Shown: positions 7,597 to 15,967, counted from the stretch's first letter. The stretch: 64,000 nt of DNA from Actinomadura rifamycini DSM 43936 (GCF_000425065.1 NZ_AULB01000021.1:62001-126000); one strand, 5' to 3'. Notes: generated by a model from the sequence alone, not told the origin. Numbers and translations: made by a program.

Positions 7597-10410
7597 TTGC
7601 TGCGTCTGGTCGTTTCACAGACCTCCCCCCGGGCGTTCCGAAGCGTCTTGGACGCGCTGCAGGCGACGACTCACCACGCCGCCGCGGGACGGCACATCCT
7701 CATCGAACCGGGGCAGTACCCCAACACGGGTTTCCGCAGCTCCAGCGACTTCGTGCTGACCGCCATGGACGGGCCCGGCACCGTCACCCTGGACGGCGCG
7801 ACCAACGCGACGATGGAGCTCACCGGGCACGTCACCCTGCAGGGCGTCACCGTCCGGAACTGGAACGAGGACGGCTGCGCGCTGAACGTCAAGGACGGCA
7901 GCGTCCTCGCGGAGGACTGCGAGTTCGTCAGCCGCCGCGGGTCGGTCGCGGTGCGGGCGTGGGGCGGCGGCAGGCTCGCGCTGAAGAACTGCCGCGTCGA
8001 GGACGGCGTCGTCGTGTACGCGGCCGCGTCCGGGCTGCTGGAGGGCACGACCGTCACCGGCACCGGGCACAACGCCGTCGCGCTGCGGATGGGCAGCTCG
8101 GTGACGCTGCGGGCGTGCGTGATCGAGAAGGCCGGCGGCAACGGCGTCTGGGTCACCGAGGGCGCCCGGCCGCTGATCGAGCAGTGCACGATCAGCGACT
8201 CCGGGGTGTCCGGGATCCGGGTGGACGACCGCGCCGACATCGTCGTCCGCAACACCGCCGTGCGGGGGTCGAAGGAGTCGGCGCTGGTCGTCGCCGACAA
8301 CGGGATCGCCCTCGTCGAGGACTGCCTGATCAAGGACGCGGGCCTGGAGGCGGTGTGGGCCGCGCGCGGCGGGACCGTCGTCGGGCGGCGCGTCCGGATG
8401 GAGACGCCGAAGCGGACCGGGATGCTCGTCGAGGGCTCCACCGGCACCTTCGAGGACTGCGCGATCATCGCGCCGCCGCAGAACGGCGTCGCGGTCGGCG
8501 AGGCCGGGCACGTCACGTTCGTCCGGGGGCGGGTCGAGGACGCGGGCGTCGTCGGGCTCAACGTCCTGGACGGCGGCAACGGCCTGTTCGACGGGACGGT
8601 CGTCACCGGCAGCGGCGAGGAGGGCGTGGGCGCCCACCCCGGCGCGGAGCTGACGCTGCGCGCCTGCACGGTCGCGGACGGGCGCGGCGCGGGCGTCGCG
8701 ACGTCGCGGCGGGCGCGCGTCCGGATCGAGGGGCTGACGAGCGAGCGGAACGCCCGCCCCGACCTGATCGGCTTCGACGAGCCGCCCGCGGAGCTCCCGG
8801 CGGCGAACGACCCGCCGGACGGGCGGGAGAGCGAGGACGCCGTCCTCGCCGAGCTCGACGCGCTGATCGGCCTCGCCGCGGTCAAGGAGGAGATCCACAA
8901 AATAAGGAACCTGCAGCGGGTGTCCGAGCAGCGGCGGCGCGCGGGCCTGCCGCCCGGCCCCGCGATCGGGCGGCACATGGTGTTCGCGGGCCCGCCCGGC
9001 ACCGGCAGGACCACCGTCGCGCGGCTGTACGGCCGCCTCCTCGCGGCGCTCGGCGTCGTCTCGACCGGCCACCTCGTCGAGGTGGGGCGGTCGCAGCTCG
9101 TCGCCGAGCACGTCGGCGGCACCGCGCCGAAGACCGCGCAGATGTTCAACGAGGCGCGCGGCGGCGTGCTGCTCATCGACGAGGCCCACACCCTCGCCCG
9201 TCCCGTGGGCGGCGTCGACGTCGGGCGGGAGGCCGTCGACACCCTGGTCAAGCTCATGGAGGACCACCGCGACGAGGTCGTCGTCATCGCCGCCGGCCCC
9301 CCGGCGGAGATGCGCGCGTTCCTAGACGCGAACCCCGGCCTCGCCACCCGGATCCCCCGCACCGTCGTCTTCGAGCCCTACGGCCCGTCCGAACTCCTCG
9401 GCATCGTCGAACTGCACGCCACCCGGGACGGCTACCGGCTGGCGGGCGAGGCCCGCGACGCGGTCCTCGCGCACTTCGCGGCCGTCGAGCGCGACGCGGC
9501 CTTCGCCAACGGCCGCGCGGCCCGGCGCGTCTTCGAGGCCGCGGTCGAACGGCAGGCGCAGCGGCTCGCCGAACGGGACGACCTGCCGTCCGGCGACGAA
9601 CTGTCCGAGCTGCGCGCCGAGGACCTCGACGTCGACACCGGACTCGCCGTCCGGGCGGGCGACTCCGCGCAGGTCCGCGCCATCCTCGACCGGCTCGACG
9701 CGCTGACCGGGCTCGACGACGTCAAGCGCGGGATCCGCGACCTCGCCGACGTCCTCGGCGCGGGCCCGGAGGCCGGCCCCTTCACCGGCCACCTCGTCTT
9801 CGCGGGCCCGCCCGGCACCGGCAAGACCACCGTGGCCCGGCTGTACGGCGAACTCCTCGCCGCCCTCGGCGTCCTCGCCGGGGGCCAGGTCGTCGAGGCG
9901 TCCCCCGCGGACCTCGCCGGGCCGCACGCGGACGTCTTCGAGCGGGCGCGCGGCGGGGTCCTGTTCATCGACGAGGCCCACGACCTCGGGCAGGAGGCCG
10001 TCGACGCCCTCGTCAAGCTCATGGAGGACCACCGCGGCGAGGCGGTGGTCGTCGCCGCGGGCCGCACCGCCGAACTGGAGGGGCTCCTCGCCGCGCACCC
10101 CGGCCTGGCGTCCCGCTTCGCCCGCACCCTCGGGTTCCGCCCGTACGACGTCCCCGGCCTCATGTCGATCTTCCTGGGCAAGGCCGCCGCCGCGGGCCAC
10201 CTCGTCCCGCAGGCCACCCGCAAGGCCCTGGCGGCGCACCTGAACGCCCACCGCGACCGCTACCGGGACGGCAACGGCCGCGAGATCGACGAACTGTTCC
10301 GCACGTCCGTCGCGGCCCACGCCCGCCGCACCGAGCAGCCCCCGACCACGGCCGCCGACCCGACCCGCGAGCAGCCCTCCCCCCTCGCCCCCGAGGACAT
10401 CCCCACCTGA
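7597..10410 (+). CDS. Parallel beta-helix protein fused to two CbbX/EccA-type AAA+ ATPase domains
   Basis: The protein has 937 residues. Residues about 25-395 form a right-handed parallel beta-helix repeat (pectate-lyase-like fold) with many rungs of the type VTLRACVIEKAGGNGVWV and LVEDCLIKDAGLEAV. Two AAA+ domains of the CbbX/SpoVK/EccA group follow. The first (about 425-640) has a Walker A reading GPPGTGRT with Arg471 instead of lysine, and Walker B LLIDEAH (Asp528, Glu529). The second (about 665-870) has an intact GPPGTGKT (Lys743) and LFIDEAH (Asp792, Glu793), with a shorter loop after Walker B. The start is TTG, with AGGAGGGG placed six to twelve bases upstream. EccA relatives act with type VII secretion and CbbX with Rubisco; neither partner is in this window. 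Similar fusions are annotated in other actinomycetes but I know of no assigned function. Confidence 0.85.
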   Translation: MLRLVVSQTSPRAFRSVLDALQATTHHAAAGRHILIEPGQYPNTGFRSSSDFVLTAMDGPGTVTLDGATNATMELTGHVTLQGVTVRNWNEDGCALNVKDGSVLAEDCEFVSRRGSVAVRAWGGGRLALKNCRVEDGVVVYAAASGLLEGTTVTGTGHNAVALRMGSSVTLRACVIEKAGGNGVWVTEGARPLIEQCTISDSGVSGIRVDDRADIVVRNTAVRGSKESALVVADNGIALVEDCLIKDAGLEAVWAARGGTVVGRRVRMETPKRTGMLVEGSTGTFEDCAIIAPPQNGVAVGEAGHVTFVRGRVEDAGVVGLNVLDGGNGLFDGTVVTGSGEEGVGAHPGAELTLRACTVADGRGAGVATSRRARVRIEGLTSERNARPDLIGFDEPPAELPAANDPPDGRESEDAVLAELDALIGLAAVKEEIHKIRNLQRVSEQRRRAGLPPGPAIGRHMVFAGPPGTGRTTVARLYGRLLAALGVVSTGHLVEVGRSQLVAEHVGGTAPKTAQMFNEARGGVLLIDEAHTLARPVGGVDVGREAVDTLVKLMEDHRDEVVVIAAGPPAEMRAFLDANPGLATRIPRTVVFEPYGPSELLGIVELHATRDGYRLAGEARDAVLAHFAAVERDAAFANGRAARRVFEAAVERQAQRLAERDDLPSGDELSELRAEDLDVDTGLAVRAGDSAQVRAILDRLDALTGLDDVKRGIRDLADVLGAGPEAGPFTGHLVFAGPPGTGKTTVARLYGELLAALGVLAGGQVVEASPADLAGPHADVFERARGGVLFIDEAHDLGQEAVDALVKLMEDHRGEAVVVAAGRTAELEGLLAAHPGLASRFARTLGFRPYDVPGLMSIFLGKAAAAGHLVPQATRKALAAHLNAHRDRYRDGNGREIDELFRTSVAAHARRTEQPPTTAADPTREQPSPLAPEDIPT

Positions 10411-10444
10411 AGCCCGTCCCGCCCCATCGCCGCACCCGGGCGCG

Positions 10445-10474
10445 TTGACATGCAGCCAACCGGCTGCCTATCGT
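10445..10474 (+). promoter_or_regulatory. Promoter of the arsR-SRPBCC gene
   Basis: A perfect -35 TTGACA (10445-10450) is followed after 18 bp by TATCGT (10469-10474), about 38 bp upstream of the ATG at 10512. The first operator palindrome lies wholly inside the spacer, as expected for a repressor that blocks RNA polymerase. Confidence 0.6.
10452..10467. promoter_or_regulatory. Putative ArsR-family operator 1
   Basis: GCAGCCAACCGGCTGC is a perfect 6-4-6 inverted repeat between the -35 and -10 elements. An imperfect second copy lies 26 bp downstream. Autoregulation by the downstream ArsR-type domain is the obvious inference. Confidence 0.6.
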
Positions 10475-10477
10475 TAA

Positions 10478-10493
10478 GCAGCCAGAAGGTTGC
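10478..10493. promoter_or_regulatory. Putative ArsR-family operator 2
   Basis: GCAGCCAGAAGGTTGC repeats the first operator with the same 6-4-6 geometry and one mismatch between arms. Its centre is 26 bp from that of operator 1 and it covers the predicted transcription start. Confidence 0.55.
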
Positions 10494-10511
10494 CTAATTT
10501 GCGGAGGCGCG

Positions 10512-11294
10512 ATGGACGCGGTGTTCAAGGCCCTGGCCGACCCCACCCGCCGCCGCCTGCTCGACAGCCTCAACGCCCGCAACGGGCAGACGCTGCGCGA
10601 ACTGTGCGCCGGGCTCGACATGACCCGCCAGTCGGTCAGCAAGCACCTGGCCCTGCTGGAGGACGCCGAACTCGTCACGCCCGTCCGGCAGGGGCGGGAG
10701 AAGCTGCACTACCTCAACGCGGCGCCCATCAACGCGATCGCCGACCGCTGGATCCGCCGGTACGACCGCGACCGCGCCCAGACCCTCGCCGACCTGAAAA
10801 CCGCACTGGAGGAAAGCCCGATGAGCAACGACTTCGTCTACACGACCTACATCAAGACCACGCCGGAGCGCCTCTGGCAGGCCCTCACCGACCCGGCCTT
10901 CACCGCCCGCTACTGGGGCGTGACCTTCGAAACCGACTGGTCCCCCGGATCCACCATGGTCTGGGAGGAGAACGGCCGGAAGATCGCCGACCCCGAACAG
11001 GTCGTCCTCGAATCCGACCCGCCCCGCCGCCTCTCCTACACCTGGCACACCCCGACGTCCGAATGGGCCGAGGCCGCCGGCATCGGCCCGGACGTCCTCG
11101 CGAAGCTCCGCGCCGAACGCCGCACCCGCGTCACGTTCGACCTCGAACCGCACGGCGACGACACGGTCAAGCTCACGGTCGTCCACGACGGCTTCGCCCC
11201 CGACAGCACCATGCGCACCATGGTCAGCCAGGGCTGGCCCGAACTCATCGCGGGCCTGAAGACCCTCCTGGAGACAGGCGAGCCCCTGCGGTGA
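10512..11294 (+). CDS. ArsR-family HTH regulator fused to an SRPBCC (AHSA1/START-like) domain
   Basis: The protein has 260 residues. Residues 1-90 are an ArsR winged helix (VFKALADPTRRRLLDSL ... TRQSVSKHLALLEDAELV). Residues about 105-258 are an SRPBCC ligand-binding domain (YTTYIKTTPERLWQALTDPAF ... DGFAPDSTMRTMVSQGWPELIAGLKTLLE). GCGGAGGCG precedes the ATG. Usually the two domains are encoded as adjacent genes, a repressor and its AHSA1-like partner; here they are one protein with a methionine (PMSNDF) at the junction, a trace of the fused second start. The stop codon overlaps the next gene's GTG start. Confidence 0.9.
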   Translation: MDAVFKALADPTRRRLLDSLNARNGQTLRELCAGLDMTRQSVSKHLALLEDAELVTPVRQGREKLHYLNAAPINAIADRWIRRYDRDRAQTLADLKTALEESPMSNDFVYTTYIKTTPERLWQALTDPAFTARYWGVTFETDWSPGSTMVWEENGRKIADPEQVVLESDPPRRLSYTWHTPTSEWAEAAGIGPDVLAKLRAERRTRVTFDLEPHGDDTVKLTVVHDGFAPDSTMRTMVSQGWPELIAGLKTLLETGEPLR

Positions 11295-11866
11295 CGACGC
11301 CCGCGGTGGAACCGCTCGAGCGGATCACGGCGGCGACCGAGGACCTCGTCGCCACCGCCACCCGCCTCGACGACACGGACGTTCGCGCGCCGTCCCTGCT
11401 GCCCGGCTGGACACGCGCGCACGTCCTCACCCACGTGGCGCGCAACGCCGACGGCGGCACCCGGCTTCTGACGTGGGCGCGAACCGGCGAGGAGACCCGC
11501 GAGTACCCGAGCATGGACGCCCGCTCCGCCGAGATCGAGGCCGGCGCGGAGCGCGGCGCCGCCGCCCTGGTGGCCGATGTGCGGGAAAGCGCCGAGCGGT
11601 TCGCCGCCGCCTACGAGGCGATGCCCGCGGAGGCCTGGGGACGAGCCGTGGAGTGGACGTCCGGTGCCGCACACCCGGTGGCGCGTGCGACCGACGCGCG
11701 CCTCACCGAGGTGCTCGTCCACCACGTCGACCTCGACGCGGGGTTCACCCCGGACGACTGGCCTGCAACCTGGACGTCCCGCAGCCTGCAGGGCATTACG
11801 GCGTCCTTCATGCGCCGCACGGACGCGCCGACCTTACACCTGCAGGCGTCGAATTCGGGCCGCTGA
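11291..11866 (+). CDS. Mycothiol-type maleylpyruvate isomerase family protein, C-terminally truncated
   Basis: The protein has 191 residues. It matches the N-terminal domain of mycothiol-dependent maleylpyruvate isomerases (LLPGWTRAHVLTHVARNADG, LLTWARTGEETREYPSM, AEIEAGAERGAAALVADVRESAERF, given here as separate motifs) and enters the C-terminal domain (TEVLVHHVDLDAGF). It stops at LQASNSGR, where full members of about 240 residues continue for another 40-50. It carries a rare TTA leucine codon at 11834. The frame overlaps the ArsR fusion by four bases. Sixteen bases after its stop codon the opposite-strand Rpn-like gene ends, so the missing part was probably lost when that module arrived. 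Activity is doubtful. Confidence 0.7.
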   Translation: MTTPAVEPLERITAATEDLVATATRLDDTDVRAPSLLPGWTRAHVLTHVARNADGGTRLLTWARTGEETREYPSMDARSAEIEAGAERGAAALVADVRESAERFAAAYEAMPAEAWGRAVEWTSGAAHPVARATDARLTEVLVHHVDLDAGFTPDDWPATWTSRSLQGITASFMRRTDAPTLHLQASNSGR

Positions 11867-11882
11867 CTGTAGTCGATGAACG

Positions 11883-12785
11883 TCATCCGGTGAACAGTTC
11901 GTCGACCGAGGCGACCGTTCCGGCATCCAGCACCCACTCCTCGAGCTGTTCGAGGTCCGTGCACTCGGTGATGCGCCGGCGCGCATCATCAGAAACACAC
12001 ACTCCGCGCTTCTGCAGGATGCGCAGGACCAGCTTTGCCGCCTCCTCCGTCCTGCCCTCGACCTTGCCCTCGGCCTTGCCCTCGGCACGGTGGTGGATGG
12101 CGAACTCCGACTTCCACTCGTAACCGGCGGCCTGCATGCGTTCCTCCATGAGCTTGCGGGCTACAGCTGACAGCTGTGGCGTTGTGTGGTCATGATACTG
12201 CGTAGCGATAGCGACCCCCTGAACCTGGGCTACATGGTCGATCGCCGCGTTGTAGCTGTCCAGGACGGCGACCCGATGCGGACCATCGGCGTGTGCGGGG
12301 GTGCTGAGGATGACGAGTTCGGGGACCTTTCGCGCCCGTTCCGGGTCGGTGATCGGGCCCACGAGCCCGGGGTGGAAGGTCAGGGGCTTGAGGATCAGCT
12401 CGGGGTGCCCCATACGGATGGGCCTGGCGCAGGCCCGCGCTACGCGTTCGTCCGGGCAGAAGACGAGCAGGATCGTGTCGCACTTATGGCGCAGGCGGAC
12501 GTTCGCCACGTACGCGGGCCAACTGAAGCCCTTGCCGGGATCGTCCCTCAGCTGGGACTCGACGATGATGCCCAATGAGGGCTTCTCCGGGTCGCCCACG
12601 AGGACGGTCGCGTCGCAGCGGAGTTCCTGCGGATGGAATGCGTTGTAGGTCTCGGATGTAAGGCTGGCGTCCCCCTCCGGGATCTCAGGGATGTCCTCAT
12701 GGAACACGCTGCGGAGGAGTTCGGGGACGAGGTCCGGCTGGTTGCGCACCATCTCCAGCGGGAGCTCGTGGTCCTTCGATGGCAT
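11883..12785 (-). CDS. Rpn-like PD-(D/E)XK nuclease family protein
   Basis: The protein has 300 residues. The predicted nuclease core shows an aspartate in ELRCDATVLV and the E-x-Q motif in LGIIVESQL, separated as in PD-(D/E)XK folds. A charged AEGKAEGKVEGRTEE linker and a C-terminal helical block (LQKRGVCVSDDARRRI ... LEQLEEWVLDAGTVASVDELF) are typical of the Rpn/YhgA-like family found in many actinomycete paralogues. Members resemble transposase-like nucleases linked to recombination. The gene is visibly less GC-rich than its surroundings, a sign of transfer. The ATG has no Shine-Dalgarno; TAGTCT six bases upstream could be a leaderless -10. Confidence 0.72.
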   Translation of the reverse strand: MPSKDHELPLEMVRNQPDLVPELLRSVFHEDIPEIPEGDASLTSETYNAFHPQELRCDATVLVGDPEKPSLGIIVESQLRDDPGKGFSWPAYVANVRLRHKCDTILLVFCPDERVARACARPIRMGHPELILKPLTFHPGLVGPITDPERARKVPELVILSTPAHADGPHRVAVLDSYNAAIDHVAQVQGVAIATQYHDHTTPQLSAVARKLMEERMQAAGYEWKSEFAIHHRAEGKAEGKVEGRTEEAAKLVLRILQKRGVCVSDDARRRITECTDLEQLEEWVLDAGTVASVDELFTG

Positions 12786-12813
12786 GTTCGAAGACTAATC
12801 GTTACCGGCAAGT

Positions 12814-12824
12814 CACGTAACGTG
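12814..12824. promoter_or_regulatory. CACGT-A-ACGTG inverted repeat upstream of the Rpn-like gene
   Basis: A perfect 5-1-5 inverted repeat 29 bp upstream of the Rpn-like ATG, overlapping the place of a -35 element for the TAGTCT hexamer. A regulator-binding role is only inferred from position and symmetry. Confidence 0.3.
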
Positions 12825-12841
12825 TTCACCAAGGAAAGCCA

Positions 12842-12872
12842 AAAGGCCCGCACCGGAGCGGTGCGGGCCTTT
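12842..12872 (-). terminator. Rho-independent terminator of clpC
   Basis: A 14-bp perfect stem (AAAGGCCCGCACCG and its complement) around a GAG loop ends in TTT on either strand. It lies 16 bp beyond the clpC stop codon and may also insulate the divergent upstream region of the Rpn-like gene. Confidence 0.85.
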
Positions 12873-12888
12873 GTGGTCGGACGGGCGG

Positions 12889-15402
12889 TCAGTCCTTGTT
12901 GAAGTTGACCGCGCCCTCGATCGGGGGCGGGCTGTCGGGGACGGTGGTCGGCTTCGGGACGCCCTTGAAGGTGAACTTCGCGTCCTCGCCGGTGCCCTCG
13001 ACACCCACGATCACGATCTGGCCGGCCTTGAGCTCGCTGTAGAGGATCTTCTCCGACAGCTGGTCCTCGATCTCGCGCTGGATCGTGCGGCGCAGCGGAC
13101 GGGCGCCCAGGACGGGGTCGTAGCCGCGCTCGGCGAGCAGGTCCTTGGCCTCCTGGCGGAGCTCGATGCCCATGTCGCGGTCGCGGAGCCGCTCGTCCAC
13201 CTTGGCGATCATCAGATCGACGATCTGGATGATCTCCTTCGGGGTGAGCTGGTGGAACACGACCGTGTCGTCGACACGGTTGAGGAACTCGGGCCGGAAG
13301 TGCTGCTTGAGCTCTTCGGAGACCTTGGCCTTCATCCGCTCGTACGAGCCCTGCTCGTCGTTCTGGCGGGCGAAGCCCATCGAGACGCCCTTGGAGATGT
13401 CCTTGGACCCCAGGTTCGTCGTCATGATGATGACGGTGTTCTTGAAGTCCACGACACGGCCCTGCGCGTCGGTGAGGCGGCCGTCCTCCAGGATCTGCAG
13501 GAGGCTGTTGAAGATGTCCTGGTGGGCCTTCTCGATCTCGTCGAACAGGACGACCGAGAACGGCTTGCGGCGCACCTTCTCGGTGAGCTGGCCGCCCTCC
13601 TCGTACCCGACGTAGCCGGGCGGGGAGCCGAACAGGCGGGAGACCGTGTGCTTCTCCATGAACTCGGACATGTCGAGCTGGATCAGCGCGTCCTCGTCGC
13701 CGAACAGGAACTCGGCGAGCGTCTTGGACAGCTCGGTCTTACCGACGCCGGACGGGCCGGCGAAGATGAACGAGCCGCCGGGGCGCTTCGGGTCCTTCAG
13801 GCCGGCGCGGGTGCGGCGGATCGACTGGGACAGCGCCTTGATGGCGTCCTCCTGGCCGATGACCCGCTTGTGGAGCTCGTCCTCCATGCGCAGGAGGCGG
13901 GAGCTCTCCTCCTCGGTCAGCTTGAACACCGGGATGCCGGTGGCGGTGGCGAGGACCTCGGCGATGAGCTCGTCGGTGACCTCGGCGACGACGTCCATGT
14001 CGCCGGCCTTCCACTCCTTCTCCCGCTGCGCCTTCTGGCCGAGGAGCTGCTTCTCCGAGTCGCGGAGCGCGGCGGCCTTCTCGAAGTCCTGCGCGTCGAT
14101 CGCGGACTCCTTCTCGCGCCGGACGTCGGCGATCTTCTCGTCGTACTCGCGCAGGTCCGGCGGCGCGGTCATGCGGCGGATCCGCATCCGGGAGCCGGCC
14201 TCGTCGATGAGGTCGATCGCCTTGTCGGGCAGGAACCGGTCGCTGATGTAGCGGTCGGCGAGCTGCGCGGCCGAGACGAGCGCGCCGTCGGTGATGGACA
14301 CGCGGTGGTGCGCCTCGTAGCGGTCCCGCAGGCCCTTGAGGATCTCGATGGTGTGCGCCAGCGACGGCTCGGCGACCTGGATCGGCTGGAACCGGCGCTC
14401 GAGCGCGGCGTCCTTCTCCAGGTGCTTGCGGTACTCGTCGAGGGTGGTGGCGCCGATGGTCTGGAGCTCGCCGCGGGCCAGCATCGGCTTGAGGATGCTG
14501 GCGGCGTCGATCGCGCCCTCGGCGGCGCCCGCGCCGACGAGCGTGTGCAGCTCGTCGATGAACAGGATGATGTCGCCCCGGGTGCGGATCTCCTTGAGGA
14601 CCTTCTTCAGCCGTTCCTCGAAGTCGCCGCGGTAGCGGGACCCGGCGACCAGCGCGCCGAGGTCGAGGGTGTACAGCTGCTTGTCCTTCAGCGTCTCGGG
14701 CACCTCGCCCTTGACGATCTTCTGGGAGAGGCCCTCGACGACGGCGGTCTTGCCGACGCCGGGCTCGCCCACCAGGACGGGGTTGTTCTTGGTGCGGCGG
14801 GACAGCACCTGCATGACCCGCTCGATCTCCTTGTCCCGGCCGATGACCGGGTCGAGCTTGCCCTCGCGCGCCGCCTGCGTCAGGTTGCGGCCGAACTGGT
14901 CCAGCACGAGGGACGTGGAGGGGGCAGCCTCCGAGGGGCCGCCCGAGGCGGCCGGCTCCTTGCCCTGGTACCCGTGCAGCAGCTGGATGACCTGCTGCCG
15001 CACCCGGTTGAGGTCGGCGCCCAGCTTCACCAGGACCTGCGCGGCGACGCCCTCGCCCTCGCGGATCAGGCCGAGCAGGATGTGCTCGGTGCCGATGTAG
15101 TTGTGGCCCAGCTGCAGCGCCTCGCGCAGTGACAGCTCAAGGACCTTCTTGGCGCGCGGAGTGAACGGGATGTGGCCCGACGGCGCCTGCTGGCCCTGGC
15201 CGATGATCTCCTCGACCTGCTGGCGTACCGCCTCAAGGCTGATCCCCAGGCTCTCCAGAGCCTTTGCGGCGACACCCTCACCCTCGTGGATCAGACCCAG
15301 GAGGATGTGCTCGGTGCCGATGTAGTTGTGGTTGAGCATCCTGGCTTCTTCTTGTGCCAGGACGACAACCCGCCGCGCGCGGTCGGTGAACCTCTCGAAC
15401 AT
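12889..15402 (-). CDS. clpC: ATP-dependent Clp protease ATP-binding subunit ClpC
   Basis: The protein has 837 residues. It shows two N-terminal Clp repeats (MLNHNYIGTEHILLGL and LGHNYIGTEHILLGLI), the D1 AAA domain (GEPGVGKTAVVEGL; IILFIDELHTLVGAG), a UVR/M-domain coiled coil (EYDEKIADVRREKESAI), and D2 (AGPSGVGKTELSKTLAEFLFG; VVLFDEIEKAH). ClpC unfolds substrates for the ClpP1P2 protease. The ATG at 15402 (MFERFTDRARRVV) is chosen over an in-frame GTG at 15417 because that GTG is part of the GAGGAG ribosome site. Two ClgR-like sites lie 170 and 290 bp upstream. The gene is monocistronic with its own terminator, next to lsr2 as in mycobacteria. Confidence 0.97.
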   Translation of the reverse strand: MFERFTDRARRVVVLAQEEARMLNHNYIGTEHILLGLIHEGEGVAAKALESLGISLEAVRQQVEEIIGQGQQAPSGHIPFTPRAKKVLELSLREALQLGHNYIGTEHILLGLIREGEGVAAQVLVKLGADLNRVRQQVIQLLHGYQGKEPAASGGPSEAAPSTSLVLDQFGRNLTQAAREGKLDPVIGRDKEIERVMQVLSRRTKNNPVLVGEPGVGKTAVVEGLSQKIVKGEVPETLKDKQLYTLDLGALVAGSRYRGDFEERLKKVLKEIRTRGDIILFIDELHTLVGAGAAEGAIDAASILKPMLARGELQTIGATTLDEYRKHLEKDAALERRFQPIQVAEPSLAHTIEILKGLRDRYEAHHRVSITDGALVSAAQLADRYISDRFLPDKAIDLIDEAGSRMRIRRMTAPPDLREYDEKIADVRREKESAIDAQDFEKAAALRDSEKQLLGQKAQREKEWKAGDMDVVAEVTDELIAEVLATATGIPVFKLTEEESSRLLRMEDELHKRVIGQEDAIKALSQSIRRTRAGLKDPKRPGGSFIFAGPSGVGKTELSKTLAEFLFGDEDALIQLDMSEFMEKHTVSRLFGSPPGYVGYEEGGQLTEKVRRKPFSVVLFDEIEKAHQDIFNSLLQILEDGRLTDAQGRVVDFKNTVIIMTTNLGSKDISKGVSMGFARQNDEQGSYERMKAKVSEELKQHFRPEFLNRVDDTVVFHQLTPKEIIQIVDLMIAKVDERLRDRDMGIELRQEAKDLLAERGYDPVLGARPLRRTIQREIEDQLSEKILYSELKAGQIVIVGVEGTGEDAKFTFKGVPKPTTVPDSPPPIEGAVNFNKD

Positions 15403-15571
15403 CTCGTCGCTCCTCACAGAGCGGTTGGGCAGAGTCCGGAACGTCCGGAACTGTCCTTCCGCATGCTAGCCCGCCCCGAGGAGGCCACCCGGTGCACTCC
15501 CACCAGGAGACGTTCCCCAGCTAAGCGCTGTTCAGTCTCATCCAACTACCGCATCGGCGCGTCATGTTCCC

Positions 15572-15591
15572 GCTACGCCCCAAGCGAACGG
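15572..15591 (-). promoter_or_regulatory. ClgR-like operator, copy 1 (upstream of clpC)
   Basis: GCTACGCCCCAAGCGAACGG on the plus strand reads on the minus strand as TTCGC-N5-GCGTAG. This resembles the published actinobacterial ClgR operator (CGC-N5-GCG core with flanking A/T). A near-identical copy lies 119 bp away; both face clpC. Confidence 0.4.
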
Positions 15592-15690
15592 GGGCTTTCC
15601 GCAGGTCGTCCGAGGCGCGGCCGAGTTCGGAGAAGGTGTGCCTTGACGGCCGGGTCTACCTCGTCGCGCGCCCCGCGAAACGTCCGGAAC

Positions 15691-15710
15691 GCTACGCCAC
15701 AAGCGAACGG
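15691..15710 (-). promoter_or_regulatory. ClgR-like operator, copy 2 (upstream of clpC)
   Basis: GCTACGCCACAAGCGAACGG differs from copy 1 at one base in 20. The CGC-N5-GCG core is preserved. ClgR activates clp genes in Streptomyces, Corynebacterium and Mycobacterium; its involvement here is inferred. Confidence 0.4.
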
Positions 15711-15967
15711 ACGCATTTGCCCGTCCAGCGCGGTTCCGGGGCCCGGCCGGGCGTCTCCGGGACGCCGGACGGACGTGCGCGTGCGGTCTCTCGTAGAACG
15801 CGCCGAAGCGTCCCCTTCTTCCGGCCGGACGGCTTCGCCTTCGGACCGGACGGGCCCGCCCGTTCGTCCCGGCCCCGGACGGGCGGCGCACGCGGCGCCG
15901 TCCGGGCGCGGGGCGCGGACGCGAACGGCCCGCCCCGCGGACGGAGGCGGGCCGTCGGCCGACCGGG

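Larger units (their letters stand above)
15403..15967. other. clpC-lsr2 intergenic region (565 bp)
   Basis: No convincing gene is present. The region should hold the clpC promoter. On the minus strand GGGAAC (complement of 15566-15571) is followed 18-19 bases later by GTT (15544-15546), loosely like an ECF/SigR-type promoter, but the match is weak. The clearest signals are the two direct repeats annotated separately. Confidence 0.5.

Noticed and set aside
11883..12785. Insertion sequence
   Set aside because: The Rpn-like protein is transposase-related, but no terminal inverted repeats or target duplication are visible at its ends.
15403..15417. Earlier GTG start for ClpC
   Set aside because: The GTG overlaps the GAGGAG ribosome site of the canonical MFERF start.
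15566..15571. SigR-type promoter (GGGAAC ... GTT) for clpC
   Set aside because: The spacing is one base long and the -35 base pattern is off consensus; too weak to call.
15562..15891. A 109-codon frame in the clpC-lsr2 spacer
   Set aside because: Arg/Pro-rich, no ribosome site, no family resemblance; it crosses the ClgR-like repeats.
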